A stretch of 64,000 bases of DNA from Pantoea vagans (GTDB taxonomy: Bacteria > Pseudomonadota > Gammaproteobacteria > Enterobacterales > Enterobacteriaceae), in assembly GCF_001506165.1 (NCBI RefSeq), contig NZ_CP011427.1, forward strand, positions 2,480,001-2,544,000, written 5' to 3'. Below the pieces are notes generated by a model. The model made no database searches, was not told the origin of the DNA, and saw only the letters and a program-made list of their open reading frames with translations. The translations under genes and the position numbers were made by a program. Shown one piece after another: positions 55,363 through 64,000 of the stretch; positions within the stretch are counted from its first letter, which is position 1; each line of letters begins with the position of its first letter.

Positions 55363-57276
55363 TTACGCGCCGTTTTTCAACGCTTCTAACTCTTCCCAGC
55401 GCTCAAACGCCACTTCCAGCTCTTGTTCGGTTTGCGCTAATGCATCCAGGACAGGCTGGGTCTTATCGTGTGGCTGGCTGAAAAAGTCCGGATGGCTCAT
55501 TTTCGCCTGCAATTCACCGATACGTGTTTCCAGTTGCTCCAGTTTTTGCGGTAGCTGTTCCAGTTCACGCGTCAGGTTATAGCTTAGCTTGCCTGCGCTA
55601 CGTTTGGACGCATCGGTTTTTTCGGCCGGTTTTGCCGCTGGAGAAGCGCTTTTCACCGCAGACGATTTAGTCTGTTTGTAAGCACTCCGCTGCAACTGCG
55701 CATCATGGTAGCCGCCGACAAAGGCACCGATCTCACCATTACCTTCAAAGATCCAGCACTCAGTGACGGTGTTATCCACGAATTGACGGTCATGGCTGAC
55801 CAGCATCACGGTGCCCTGATAGCCATCCACCAGCTCTTCCAACAACTCCAGCGTTTCCACGTCGAGGTCGTTGGTCGGTTCATCAAGAATCAGCAGGTTG
55901 CTTGGCTTAAGGAACAGACGCGCCAGCAACAGGCGATTACGCTCACCGCCAGACAAGGCACGCACCGGCGTCATCGCACGTTTCGGATGGAACAGGAAGT
56001 CCTGAAGATAACCCAGCACGTGACGCGGCTTACCGTTAACCATCACTTCCTGTTTACCTTCCGCGAGGTTATCCATCACGGTACGATCCGGGTCCAGCTC
56101 AGCACGATGCTGGTCAAAGTAAGCAATTTCTAACTTGGTGCCACAATGCACGCGGCCGCTATCGGCCTTGAGCTGATCCAGCATCAGGCGCAGTAAAGTG
56201 GTTTTACCGCAGCCGTTCGGACCGATAAGCGCAATTTTATCACCGCGCTGCACCTGAGTAGAGAAGTCACGCACCAGCGTTTTGCCCTCTACGCTGTAAT
56301 TGACGTTCTCCAGCTCGAAGACAATTTTACCTGAGCGCGCGGCTTCGCCGACCTGCATATTGGCTTTGCCCATCACATCGCGGCGCTCAGAGCGTTCACG
56401 ACGCAGCGCCTTCAAAGCACGCACACGGCCTTCGTTACGGGTACGACGCGCTTTGATGCCCTGACGGATCCACACTTCTTCCTGCGCCAGCTTGCGGTCA
56501 AACTCAGCGTTCTGCATCTCTTCCACACGCAGCGCTTCTTCTTTACCCAACAGGAACTGGTCGTAGTCACCTGGCCAGGAGACCAGTTTGCCGCGATCGA
56601 GATCGACAATACGCGTCGCCATATTGCGAATGAATGAACGGTCATGCGAAATAAACACGATGCTGCCGGTAAAGGTTTTGAGGAACGTCTCCAACCAGTC
56701 GATGGTTTCGATATCGAGGTGGTTAGTCGGTTCGTCGAGCATCAACACGCGCGGATTGCTGACCAGCGCACGGCCAAGCGCCGCTTTACGCAGCCATCCG
56801 CCGGAGAGTGAAGAAAGCTCGGTATCCGCCTCTAAACCAATCTGCTGCAAGACGTCGTTGATACGGCTGTCCAACTGCCACAGATTCTGGTGATCCAGAA
56901 TGGTTTGCAGTCGCCCCATCTCATTCAGGTTTTTCTCGCTCGGATCTTCCATCACCAGATGGGAAATCGCGTGGTAAGCCTTAAGGTGCTCCGCCTGCTC
57001 CGCCACACCTTCAGCAACGAAGTCATAAACCGAACCGGTAATGTTACGCGGTGGGTCCTGTTGCAGGCGCGAGACCACCAAATCCTGCTCATAAATAATG
57101 CGGCCATCATCCAGCGGTTGTTCACCATTGATGATTTTCATCAACGTGGATTTGCCTGCGCCGTTACGGCCGACCAGACAGACGCGCTCGCCTTCTTCGA
57201 TGTGCAGTTCGGTGTTATCCAACAGCGGCGCATCGCTGAAAGAGAGGTAAGCGCCATGGATACTGATCAGTGACAT
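55363..57276 (-). CDS. uup: ABC-F ATPase Uup
   Basis: A 637-residue soluble ATPase with two ABC domains: Walker A GRNGAGKST (residue ~35) and GPNGCGKTT (~352), signatures LSGGWLRKAALGRAL and LSGGERNRLLLARLF, Walker B LMLDEPTNHLD and LILDEPTNDLD. A linker with many Arg/Lys lies between, and a C-terminal coiled-coil domain (about 545-635) binds DNA. It limits precise transposon excision and acts in replication or ribosome-linked repair. It lies 5 bp after rlmL. Confidence 0.96.
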   Translation of the reverse strand: MSLISIHGAYLSFSDAPLLDNTELHIEEGERVCLVGRNGAGKSTLMKIINGEQPLDDGRIIYEQDLVVSRLQQDPPRNITGSVYDFVAEGVAEQAEHLKAYHAISHLVMEDPSEKNLNEMGRLQTILDHQNLWQLDSRINDVLQQIGLEADTELSSLSGGWLRKAALGRALVSNPRVLMLDEPTNHLDIETIDWLETFLKTFTGSIVFISHDRSFIRNMATRIVDLDRGKLVSWPGDYDQFLLGKEEALRVEEMQNAEFDRKLAQEEVWIRQGIKARRTRNEGRVRALKALRRERSERRDVMGKANMQVGEAARSGKIVFELENVNYSVEGKTLVRDFSTQVQRGDKIALIGPNGCGKTTLLRLMLDQLKADSGRVHCGTKLEIAYFDQHRAELDPDRTVMDNLAEGKQEVMVNGKPRHVLGYLQDFLFHPKRAMTPVRALSGGERNRLLLARLFLKPSNLLILDEPTNDLDVETLELLEELVDGYQGTVMLVSHDRQFVDNTVTECWIFEGNGEIGAFVGGYHDAQLQRSAYKQTKSSAVKSASPAAKPAEKTDASKRSAGKLSYNLTRELEQLPQKLEQLETRIGELQAKMSHPDFFSQPHDKTQPVLDALAQTEQELEVAFERWEELEALKNGA

Positions 57277-57281
57277 AAAAC

Positions 57282-59399
57282 TTATTCCTTACCGGCGTGG
57301 CTAACCAGCCAGCAGTTGTGAATTTGACGATTGCGCGCAAAATCTTGCGACAACGTTTTTTGGGTAATTTCCTGCGCCTGCAGACCAAGACGGGCTAAGC
57401 CATCGAGATCCATTTTGAAGCCGCGCTTGTTATTAGAGAACATAATGGTGCCACCGCGACGCAGCAGACGTTTCAGATTCTGCATCAGCATCATGTGATC
57501 GCGCTGCACGTCGAAATCTTCTTCCATACGTTTGGAGTTAGAGAACGTCGGCGGATCGATGAAGATCAAATCAAACTGCTCGTCACTGTCACGCAGCCAG
57601 CTCAGGCAATCCGCGTGCATTAAACGGTGTTGGCGTCCGGTCAGGCCATTAAGACGCAGGTTACGCTCAGCCCACTCCAGATAGGTGCGTGACATATCCA
57701 CGGTGGTGGTGGTTTTTGCCCCACCCAAACCGGCGTGCACACTGGCCGTGCCGGTGTAAGCAAACAGGTTAAGGAAATCTTTGCCCGCGCTCATTTTACC
57801 CAGCATCTGACGCGCCAGACGGTGGTCGAGGAACAGACCGGTATCCAGATAGTCAGTGAGATTCACCAGCAGACGCGCGTCAAACTCCTGAACTTCGAAG
57901 AAGTCACCCTTCTCGCCTAATTTCTGATACTGGTTTTTCCCTTTCTGCCGTTCACGGGTTTTCATCACCAAACGGTTAGCGGGGATCTCCAGCACGCTCA
58001 GGGTCGCACTGATGACGTCAAACAGACGCTGGCGTGCTTTATTGGCATCGACCGTTTTAGGGGGAGCATATTCCTGAATCACTACCCACTCACCGTAACG
58101 GTCAACCGCCACGTTGTACTCTGGCAGGTCGGCATCATACAGGCGATAGCATTCGATGTTGGATTGACGCGCCCACTTCTCCAGCTTCTTCAGGTTTTTG
58201 CGCAGACGGTTGGCGAAGTCTTCCGCGATCTGTGCGCTACCTTCACCACTGTTGGCGGCCAGCTGGTAGTTTTTCTGCACGCATTCCAGCGGGCCATTTT
58301 TCGCTTTGAACTGGCGATCGGCGCGCAGTTGCAGGCAGCTCAACAGTTCCGGGGAAGCGCTAAACAGCGACAGATTCCAGCCACCAAATTGCTGTTTCAT
58401 AATACGGCCAAGCAGACTATGCAGGGCGATCAGTGCTGGTTCACTTTCCAGACGCTCACCGTAAGGTGGGTTGCTTAGCACCGTACCCGTCACATCCTGA
58501 CCCGCCAGCGGATTTTTCAGCTTGATGACATCCTGCTGCGCGAAGGTAAATAGTTCGAACACCCCTGCACGACGCGCGTTAGCACGTGCAGATTCCAGCA
58601 CCCGGCTGTCATTGTCATAACCAAAGAAACGGGCAGTCGCGGAAGAGGTACCGATGCGCGCACGCTCTTTTGCTTCGCTGTGCACTTCCTGCCAGACCGC
58701 TTGATTATGATTTTTCCAGCGATTGAAACCCCAATGGGTACGCAACAAGCCTGGCGCGCGATCGGTGGCGATCAACGCAGCTTCCAGCAGTAAGGTGCCG
58801 GAACCACACATTGGATCGATCAGCGGTGTGCTGCTCTGCCAGCCGGAGCGCATCACAATGGCGGCCGCCAGCGTTTCTTTCAACGGCGCCGGGCCGGTTT
58901 GCTGGCGATAACCACGCTGATGCAGCGCATCGCCACTGAGATCCAGGGCGATGCTCACGCGATCTTTATTCAGCCACGCATTAATACGAATCCCCGGCTG
59001 TTCACGATCAACGCTCGGACGTTCCAGGTTCTGACGCGTAAAGCTATCTACAATTGCGTCTTTGATGCGCAACGCACCAAACTGGCTGTTGCGGATCACT
59101 TCGTTGGTGCCGCTGAAGTGGATCGCAAAACTGGTGTTGCTGTCGAACATCTCGGTCCAGGGGATACTTTGCGCCCCAACATAGAGATCGAGATCGCTCC
59201 AGACGCCAAATTCTCCCAGCGGCAGCAAAATACGCGAAGCCAGGCGGCTCCACAGCAGGCTTTGGTACATCACACGGTCGTCGGCTCGGAAGTGGACGCC
59301 GCCCTGCACCACCTGCAAATCCTGCGCACCCAGCGCGTCCAGCTCAGTTTTTAACAGCTCTTCGAGCCCACGCGCCGTACTGGCAAACAGAGAATTCAT
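57282..59399 (-). CDS. rlmL: Bifunctional 23S rRNA methyltransferase RlmKL
   Basis: A 705-residue fusion. The N-terminal half has a THUMP domain and the RlmL enzyme (m2G2445) with SAM-site [15 protein letters not shown] and catalytic NPPYGERL. The C-terminal half is RlmK (m7G2069) with [13 protein letters not shown] and [11 protein letters not shown]. It is followed by uup, and is divergent from ycbX, as in E. coli (702 residues). Confidence 0.97.
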   Translation of the reverse strand: MNSLFASTARGLEELLKTELDALGAQDLQVVQGGVHFRADDRVMYQSLLWSRLASRILLPLGEFGVWSDLDLYVGAQSIPWTEMFDSNTSFAIHFSGTNEVIRNSQFGALRIKDAIVDSFTRQNLERPSVDREQPGIRINAWLNKDRVSIALDLSGDALHQRGYRQQTGPAPLKETLAAAIVMRSGWQSSTPLIDPMCGSGTLLLEAALIATDRAPGLLRTHWGFNRWKNHNQAVWQEVHSEAKERARIGTSSATARFFGYDNDSRVLESARANARRAGVFELFTFAQQDVIKLKNPLAGQDVTGTVLSNPPYGERLESEPALIALHSLLGRIMKQQFGGWNLSLFSASPELLSCLQLRADRQFKAKNGPLECVQKNYQLAANSGEGSAQIAEDFANRLRKNLKKLEKWARQSNIECYRLYDADLPEYNVAVDRYGEWVVIQEYAPPKTVDANKARQRLFDVISATLSVLEIPANRLVMKTRERQKGKNQYQKLGEKGDFFEVQEFDARLLVNLTDYLDTGLFLDHRLARQMLGKMSAGKDFLNLFAYTGTASVHAGLGGAKTTTTVDMSRTYLEWAERNLRLNGLTGRQHRLMHADCLSWLRDSDEQFDLIFIDPPTFSNSKRMEEDFDVQRDHMMLMQNLKRLLRRGGTIMFSNNKRGFKMDLDGLARLGLQAQEITQKTLSQDFARNRQIHNCWLVSHAGKE

Positions 59400-59496
59400 A
59401 TCGTCACTTTTTACTCTTGCTAAAATTGTTGCGCATTATAGCGAATCAGCGTCCTATGTCATAAAGTTAGCTTCTTTTTGTCTTGTTGGAGTTTTG

Positions 59497-60606
59497 ATGA
59501 TTACGCTCTCTCGCCTCTACATTCATCCGGTCAAATCCATGCGCGGTTTGCAACTGTCTCATGCACAGGTACTGGAGAGCGGTTTAGCGTTTGATCGCAT
59601 CTTTATGGTGACAGAGTTAGACGGGACGTTTATTACCGCCCGGCAGTATCCGGAAATGGTTCGCTTTACCCCAGCGCTGTTACCCGATGGCTTATTTCTC
59701 AATGCGCCCGATGGCAGCCAGGCGCTGATCCGCTTCAGCGATTTCACCGCACAGCAGGCACCGACTGAAGTGTGGGGCAATACCTTCACTTCACATATCG
59801 CGCCTGCAGAGATTAACCAGTGGCTGAGCAGTTTCTTCCCGCGCCCGGTGCAGTTGCGCTGGACCGGAATCGCGCCAACCCGCCGGGTGAAACGCTTTGA
59901 AAGCGTGCCGCTTAGTTTTGCTGACGGTTTTCCTTTCCTGCTGGTGAATATGTCGTCTTTACAGGATCTCCAGCAACGCTGCCCCGCCAGCGTTCGGGTC
60001 GAGCAATTCCGTCCTAATCTGGTGGTCAGTGGTGCCGCTGCCTGGGATGAAGACAGCTGGAAGACCCTCAAAATTGGCGATATCACCTTTGAGATGCCCA
60101 AACCCTGCAGCCGCTGTGTGTTCACCACCGTTGGCACCGAAAGCGGACGTAAACATCCTGAGGGCGAACCATTGGCCACGTTGCAACGCTTCCGCAGCGG
60201 CCAGGATGGCAGCGGCGATATCGATTTTGGCTTGAATCTCATCGCGCTGAACAGCGGCGTGATTCGGGTGGGCGATGCCGTCACCATTCTTGAGCGACAG
60301 ACGCCGCGAGCTTATGGTCCAGGTGAGGTGGTAGAAACGCTGAAGCCGGCCGCCAGCAACCAGGCTGAAGTGACCATTGGCTATCAGGGAAATGCGTTTA
60401 TCGGTGACAATCAGCAAGTGTTGCTGGAACAGTTGGAGATGCAGGGCTTTCGCATCCCTTACTCCTGTCGTGCCGGGATTTGCGGCAGTTGCAAGGTAAC
60501 GCTGGTCTCTGGCGAAGTAAAAGCACTGAAGAAAAGTGCAGTGCGTGCAGATGGCACCATTCTCAGCTGCAGCTGTATTCCGGCAGGTGACATCGAACTG
60601 GCGTAA
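59497..60606 (+). CDS. ycbX: YcbX MOSC-ferredoxin protein
   Basis: A 369-residue protein, same length as E. coli YcbX. It has a MOSC N-terminal domain (about residues 1-95; [11 protein letters not shown]), a MOSC core that binds molybdenum cofactor ([15 protein letters not shown]), and a C-terminal 2Fe-2S ferredoxin domain with cysteines in [12 protein letters not shown] and SCSCIP. It lowers toxic N-hydroxylated base analogues. ATG at 59497 follows TTGGAG; a TTG one codon earlier is not needed. Confidence 0.96.
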   Translation: MITLSRLYIHPVKSMRGLQLSHAQVLESGLAFDRIFMVTELDGTFITARQYPEMVRFTPALLPDGLFLNAPDGSQALIRFSDFTAQQAPTEVWGNTFTSHIAPAEINQWLSSFFPRPVQLRWTGIAPTRRVKRFESVPLSFADGFPFLLVNMSSLQDLQQRCPASVRVEQFRPNLVVSGAAAWDEDSWKTLKIGDITFEMPKPCSRCVFTTVGTESGRKHPEGEPLATLQRFRSGQDGSGDIDFGLNLIALNSGVIRVGDAVTILERQTPRAYGPGEVVETLKPAASNQAEVTIGYQGNAFIGDNQQVLLEQLEMQGFRIPYSCRAGICGSCKVTLVSGEVKALKKSAVRADGTILSCSCIPAGDIELA

Positions 60607-60610
60607 GCGT

Positions 60611-61153
60611 TTAAACAGCTCTCGCCAGGTGGGCTGCTTGTTCCTGCTGGTGAGGATGCAGGCGATCGTTCATGATCTTGATTGCATCGCCTAACTGCAT
60701 GCCTTTACCGGCAACCGATAACGCATTTTGTGCCAGCAGGCACAGCGCCGCATTTTCACCGCTCTCAACCACCAGCAACTGCGCCCGCTCTCCGGTGTCC
60801 GCTAATGTCACGGCGACCATATCGCCCGCACCGGGCTGCCAGCTTTGCGCATGGCTGGTGAAATGCCAGCTTTTCGGCATAAGAGGTTTGAGAAAACGGC
60901 TGGCGACCAAGGCATTTAATACTAATTCGGCACGTTGATCGCCTTTTAATCCACTCTGACGGCAACGTTCTTCAAAAGTAAAATACAACGCGGCGTCATC
61001 CACGCAAAAACCGCTTTCATTAAAGGCATCCGGCGTCAGCATTTTACGCGAGAAGCGCGAGCGAAATAACATGCCGTCTGCCAAATCCAGCATCATGCGG
61101 TCATGCTCTGCGTCGAAATACCAACGCCAGTTGTCATCAGGTTTAATTTTCAT
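60611..61153 (-). CDS. zapC: Cell division protein ZapC
   Basis: A 180-residue FtsZ-associated protein, equal in size to E. coli ZapC. Hallmarks are [21 protein letters not shown] and [18 protein letters not shown], plus [14 protein letters not shown]. It helps bundle FtsZ in the Z-ring. It is convergent with ycbX, with only four bases between. Its upstream region contains an ERIC element that parts it from pyrD. Confidence 0.95.
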   Translation of the reverse strand: MKIKPDDNWRWYFDAEHDRMMLDLADGMLFRSRFSRKMLTPDAFNESGFCVDDAALYFTFEERCRQSGLKGDQRAELVLNALVASRFLKPLMPKSWHFTSHAQSWQPGAGDMVAVTLADTGERAQLLVVESGENAALCLLAQNALSVAGKGMQLGDAIKIMNDRLHPHQQEQAAHLARAV

Positions 61154-61202
61154 GATGTGCCCTGTAGTTTATCGCTGCGCTAAACGGCGCTTAATTTTAA
61201 AA

Positions 61203-61329
61203 TATACCCGTCATACTTCTAACCGCAGTTGCGTTGGCTGCGCGTGCTCACCCCAGTCACTTACTGATGTAAGCTCATGGGGATTCCCCCACTTGCCGTC
61301 TTCCTGCAACTCGAATTATTTAGGGTATA
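61203..61329. repeat. Full-length ERIC (intergenic repeat unit) element
   Basis: A 127-bp palindromic repeat between pyrD and zapC, the canonical ERIC length. Ends are TATACCC ... GGGTATA. The centre GCTCACCCCAGTCACTTACT and GATGTAAGCTCATGGGG matches the known ERIC core (primers ERIC2 and ERIC1R), and TGCAACTCGAATTATTTAGG matches the right end. Because it is palindromic no strand is given. It lies 98 bp downstream of the pyrD stop. Confidence 0.93.
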
Positions 61330-61427
61330 TAACGCTAAAGAAAAGCTGAAAAATGCATCAGCAGCACAAAATATAAACGAGCCGAAGGGATAAATAAACC
61401 CCCCGGCGCGGGAAAGTGAGAAATGTC

Positions 61428-62438
61428 TTAGAGGTGGGTCACGATATCTTTAATTAACGTTGGGCCTTTATAAATGAAACCGGAGTATATCTGTACCAAG
61501 GTTGCACCGGCTGCGACTTTTTCACGTGCAGAAACCAGCGAATCAATGCCACCGACACCAATAATGGGCAAACGGCCCTGGAGCTCCTGCGACAGGCGGC
61601 GGATCACTTCCGTGCTGCGGGATTGCACCGGACGGCCACTTAATCCCCCCATTTCGTCAGCATATTTTACGCCCGTCACCAATGCACGATCGAGTGTGGT
61701 ATTTGTCGCAATCACGCCGTCAATTTCATGGCGCACCAAACTGTCGGCAACCTGGATCAATTCTTCCTCTGAAAGATCCGGCGCGATCTTCACCGCTACT
61801 GGCACATATTTAAGCTGCCGTTCTTGCAGTTCTTTTTGTTTTAATTTGATCGCAGACAGAAGATCGTCCAGCGCTTCGCCATATTGCAGCGTGCGTAATC
61901 CCGGTGTGTTCGGTGAGGAAATATTGATGGCAATATAACCGGCATGGGCATACACCTTCTCCATGCAGGTCAGATAATCGTCTTTACCCTGCTCCACTGG
62001 CGTATCTTTATTTTTGCCAATATTGATACCGAGGATACCTTTAAACCGCGCCTTTTTAACGTTCTCGACCAGGTGATCGACACCGTGATTATTAAAGCCC
62101 ATGCGGTTAATAATTCCTTCCGCTTCCACTAAGCGGAACATACGCGGCTTATCATTACCCGGTTGTGGGCGTGGCGTGACAGTCCCCACTTCTACAAAAC
62201 CGAAGCCCATCGCGCCGAAAGCATCAATGCACTCCGCATTCTTATCAAGCCCTGCGGCAAGGCCCAGCGCGTTCGGGAAAGTCAGTCCCATGCAACTGAC
62301 CGGGCGCGACGGCAGCGACTGGCGAATCAGCCCTTCCAGCGGGGTACCGCTGATAAAACGTAATTGTTGCAAGGTGAGTTCGTGCGCACGCTCTGGATCG
62401 AGCTTAAACAGCGCCGGCCGGACGATAGGATATAACAT
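61428..62438 (-). CDS. pyrD: Dihydroorotate dehydrogenase (quinone), class 2
   Basis: A 336-residue FMN enzyme of the inner membrane, the fourth step of pyrimidine synthesis, same length as E. coli PyrD. FMN motifs include [14 protein letters not shown] and GVGGI; the catalytic serine lies in [12 protein letters not shown]. The N-terminal [19 protein letters not shown] helix pair attaches it to the membrane. The ATG at 62438 has AGGAGAG upstream. The leader has an inverted repeat. Confidence 0.97.
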   Translation of the reverse strand: MLYPIVRPALFKLDPERAHELTLQQLRFISGTPLEGLIRQSLPSRPVSCMGLTFPNALGLAAGLDKNAECIDAFGAMGFGFVEVGTVTPRPQPGNDKPRMFRLVEAEGIINRMGFNNHGVDHLVENVKKARFKGILGINIGKNKDTPVEQGKDDYLTCMEKVYAHAGYIAINISSPNTPGLRTLQYGEALDDLLSAIKLKQKELQERQLKYVPVAVKIAPDLSEEELIQVADSLVRHEIDGVIATNTTLDRALVTGVKYADEMGGLSGRPVQSRSTEVIRRLSQELQGRLPIIGVGGIDSLVSAREKVAAGATLVQIYSGFIYKGPTLIKDIVTHL

Positions 62439-62488
62439 GCACTCTCCTGAATGGCGGAAGCGAGGGAAGTCGGGTGCACGCAAATTTG

Positions 62489-62518
62489 TGCGCCAGAATG
62501 GTAAAGGCCTCTGGCGCA
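62489..62518 (-). promoter_or_regulatory. Inverted repeat in the pyrD leader region
   Basis: TGCGCCAGA and TCTGGCGCA (9-bp perfect arms, 12-base spacer) lie 51 bp upstream of the pyrD start. As RNA it would be a stem-loop. E. coli pyrD uses a start-site switch and leader hairpin that responds to CTP; this could be a counterpart, but no evidence beyond the repeat is seen. Confidence 0.4.
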
Positions 62519-62556
62519 AAAGTAAATTTAATCAGGTGATGCAGAGTTGATCGAAG

Positions 62557-63546
62557 TCAGCGCTTACCGGTATAGCGTGCTAACAGACTGCGACTTGCCT
62601 TCAAACCGTTATAAAGCATGGGATAGTACCACTGCAGTTTCATGCGCTTGCTCTCGCCGGTCACTTTACGGATCAACTGGTCGATGGTGACGTGCCACTC
62701 CTTGGGGACGTCGATGTTATTTTTGCGCATCTCAATCAAACAACCGTACATCACCGGTTCGTAATAGCGGTCCATCAGCCACTCATCGGCAGGCATACCC
62801 CACGCTTGCATAAAGCTTTCGCTGTTACCGCGTGCAATAAAGTAGTTTTCAACCCAGGCAAAAGTGGCTTTGCGTTGTGACAGCGAAGTCACCATAAAAC
62901 GCTTGTAGTAATAGCTTTCGCCTGTGAGCACCACTTCCTGCGCCTGCATGTACAAGGCAAACATGTAGGGCGCATCCTCATGGTGTTGAATCGGCAGAAA
63001 TTGCACCCCCACCCTTTCAATCAAATGGCGTGAGACAATACTGCTCCACAACACGCGATGCGCAGATTGATGCGTGATCATATTGCGGAGGGTAGTGCTG
63101 CCGCCGGGAAACGCGCCCTGGATACGTCGTTGGTGAAAAAGTTGATATTGCCGCTGGGCGACGGGCAAGTCCGTAAACATTTTGGCGCCAAAGCAGAACA
63201 ACTCCATTTCGGGATGCTGCGCCTTTGCGCGACGGAAATCTGCGAACAGGGTTTTACCGATGAAATCATCCGCATCCATAAAATAGATGAAGTCGCCGGT
63301 GGCAATCTCCAACCCAAGCGTGCGCGCCGCGCTGACACCACCCCGCTGCGCCTGCAACACCGTGATTTGTGGATAGCGAGCCGCCATCTCTTCTAGTAGC
63401 GCCACGCTGTTATCCGTTGAGCCATCATCAATTACGATGATTTGCTCGGGAGGAGAAGATTGACCTACCAGCGAATCTATCGCTTCCCCTAACCATGGAG
63501 CGCAGTTCCAGTTAGGCACGATCACCGTCATGCTCACGCCGTTCAT
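62557..63546 (-). CDS. Family 2 glycosyltransferase (polysaccharide locus)
   Basis: A 329-residue GT-A transferase: SMTVIVPNWNCAPWLGEAID at the start, VIDDGSTDNS, and the DxD-like metal motif FMDADDF. A C-terminal part of about 110 residues is not typical of the fold (ends KASRSLLARYTGKR). It would add a sugar to an exopolysaccharide, O-antigen or similar glycan. A start at MTVIVP, five codons later, is possible. It overlaps the upstream flippase-like gene by four bases (ATGA), so they form one operon, close to pyrD. The donor sugar is unknown. Confidence 0.85.
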   Translation of the reverse strand: MNGVSMTVIVPNWNCAPWLGEAIDSLVGQSSPPEQIIVIDDGSTDNSVALLEEMAARYPQITVLQAQRGGVSAARTLGLEIATGDFIYFMDADDFIGKTLFADFRRAKAQHPEMELFCFGAKMFTDLPVAQRQYQLFHQRRIQGAFPGGSTTLRNMITHQSAHRVLWSSIVSRHLIERVGVQFLPIQHHEDAPYMFALYMQAQEVVLTGESYYYKRFMVTSLSQRKATFAWVENYFIARGNSESFMQAWGMPADEWLMDRYYEPVMYGCLIEMRKNNIDVPKEWHVTIDQLIRKVTGESKRMKLQWYYPMLYNGLKASRSLLARYTGKR

Positions 63547-64000
63547 TCTCTCTCCTCAACGTTAAAGCCTTTATTGAACGGCAGCAGACGCTTGATCACC
63601 AGGCTGTGTAAGAGACAACACACTGCCAGATTGACCATGCCAATCAGCCCGAGCCATAACAGATTCAACCAGCGATTTTGATCCCAACTAATGGGCAGGA
63701 GTGAGCAGAGCCAGGCCATAACCGCCGCAACAACCCATACCAGCAACACATCACGCGTTAACCATGCGAAATGAATGCCCGGCGCGAAGCGGCGATGCAC
63801 CAGCCACGCCCACCCCAGCAGGTAGAACACGTTTTGCCCCAGCCATAACCAGCCGGTACCCATCGCGCCAAAATGGAGAGCCGCAAAAATATTGAGCGGC
63901 ACCAGAATAATGGCAAAACAGGAGAAACCTTTAACATGCAGCTTGAGGTTGCCATTGACGTATTGCAGGTGATACAGCAAGCCACATATTGCCTGCACGC
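63543..64000 (-). CDS. Polysaccharide flippase-like membrane protein (3' end only)
   Basis: The last ~152 residues of a larger gene that starts beyond the window. Four hydrophobic helices are seen (FSCFAIILVPLNIFAALHFG, GTGWLWLGQNVFYLLGWAWL, LLVWVVAAVMAWLCSLLP and NLLWLGLIGMVNLAVCCLLH). The opening QYVNGNLKLHVKGFS and the helix layout resemble the C-terminal part of Wzx/MOP-type O-antigen flippases. An apparent start at 63998 is only a GTG within the frame. It is coupled to the glycosyltransferase. Identity is moderate because only the end is visible. Confidence 0.65.
   Translation of the reverse strand, partial: VQAICGLLYHLQYVNGNLKLHVKGFSCFAIILVPLNIFAALHFGAMGTGWLWLGQNVFYLLGWAWLVHRRFAPGIHFAWLTRDVLLVWVVAAVMAWLCSLLPISWDQNRWLNLLWLGLIGMVNLAVCCLLHSLVIKRLLPFNKGFNVEERE

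Noticed and set aside
62474..62493. PurR-like palindrome before pyrD (ACGCAAATTTGTGCG)
   Set aside because: The central CG of the PurR consensus is missing, so spacing is wrong for a normal PurR site.

Overview
The window is a chromosomal segment of an enterobacterium, most likely Erwiniaceae (Pantoea or Erwinia type). This rests on E. coli-like gene order over long stretches (rlmL-uup-pqiABC-rmf-fabA-lonH-matP-ompA-sulA-sxy-yccS-yccF-helD-mgsA, and pgsA-uvrC-uvrY-yecF-sdiA), on ERIC-type repeats, on a luxI-type gene beside sdiA as reported for Pantoea and Erwinia, and on an aryl-polyene-type cluster. The species cannot be fixed from sequence alone.

Layout: 1-5632 (minus) is the end of an aryl polyene (APE) cluster: glycosyl/acyltransferase fusion (cut by the window edge), hotdog dehydratase, acyl-ACP ligase, membrane protein, two acyl carrier proteins, an acyltransferase and a chain-length-factor-like ketosynthase. 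5830-11019 (minus) holds a small lipoprotein and a four-gene efflux operon (MarR regulator, DHA2 transporter, HlyD adaptor, outer-membrane factor). 11505-13413 has an AriR/YmgB-type small regulator and a SulP anion transporter. 13547-19356 holds tRNA-Leu/Cys/Gly, pgsA, uvrC, uvrY, yecF, a LuxI-type acyl-homoserine lactone synthase and sdiA, with a 20-bp lux-box-like palindrome before the synthase. 19846-23966 has a DUF4396 membrane protein, an extensin-like protein, cycA and a YdjM-like membrane protein.

23990-29885 is the pyrimidine-degradation locus rutR / rutABCD-F-G, without rutE. 29882-35314 has a DMT exporter, a 54-residue KGG-repeat stress protein, wrbA, yccJ, a succinate-semialdehyde dehydrogenase-like gene and an agp phosphatase with a 120-residue Ala/Lys-rich tail. 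Two tandem tRNA-Ser genes follow, then the conserved core block from yccA to pyrD (36005-62438), covering tRNA thiolation, rRNA methylation, SOS division inhibition (sulA), terminus organisation (matP), unsaturated fatty acid synthesis (fabA), envelope lipid transport (pqiABC), ribosome hibernation (rmf) and pyrimidine synthesis (pyrD). The window ends in polysaccharide genes (a GT2 transferase and the 3' end of a probable flippase) next to pyrD.

No prophage, insertion sequence, CRISPR array or defence island was seen. The least ordinary signals are the sdiA-luxI pair with its palindrome, the tail on Agp, the missing rutE, a possible small RNA or attenuator upstream of the ariR-like gene, and the polysaccharide genes beside pyrD. 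I do not see a clearly undescribed multi-gene system.
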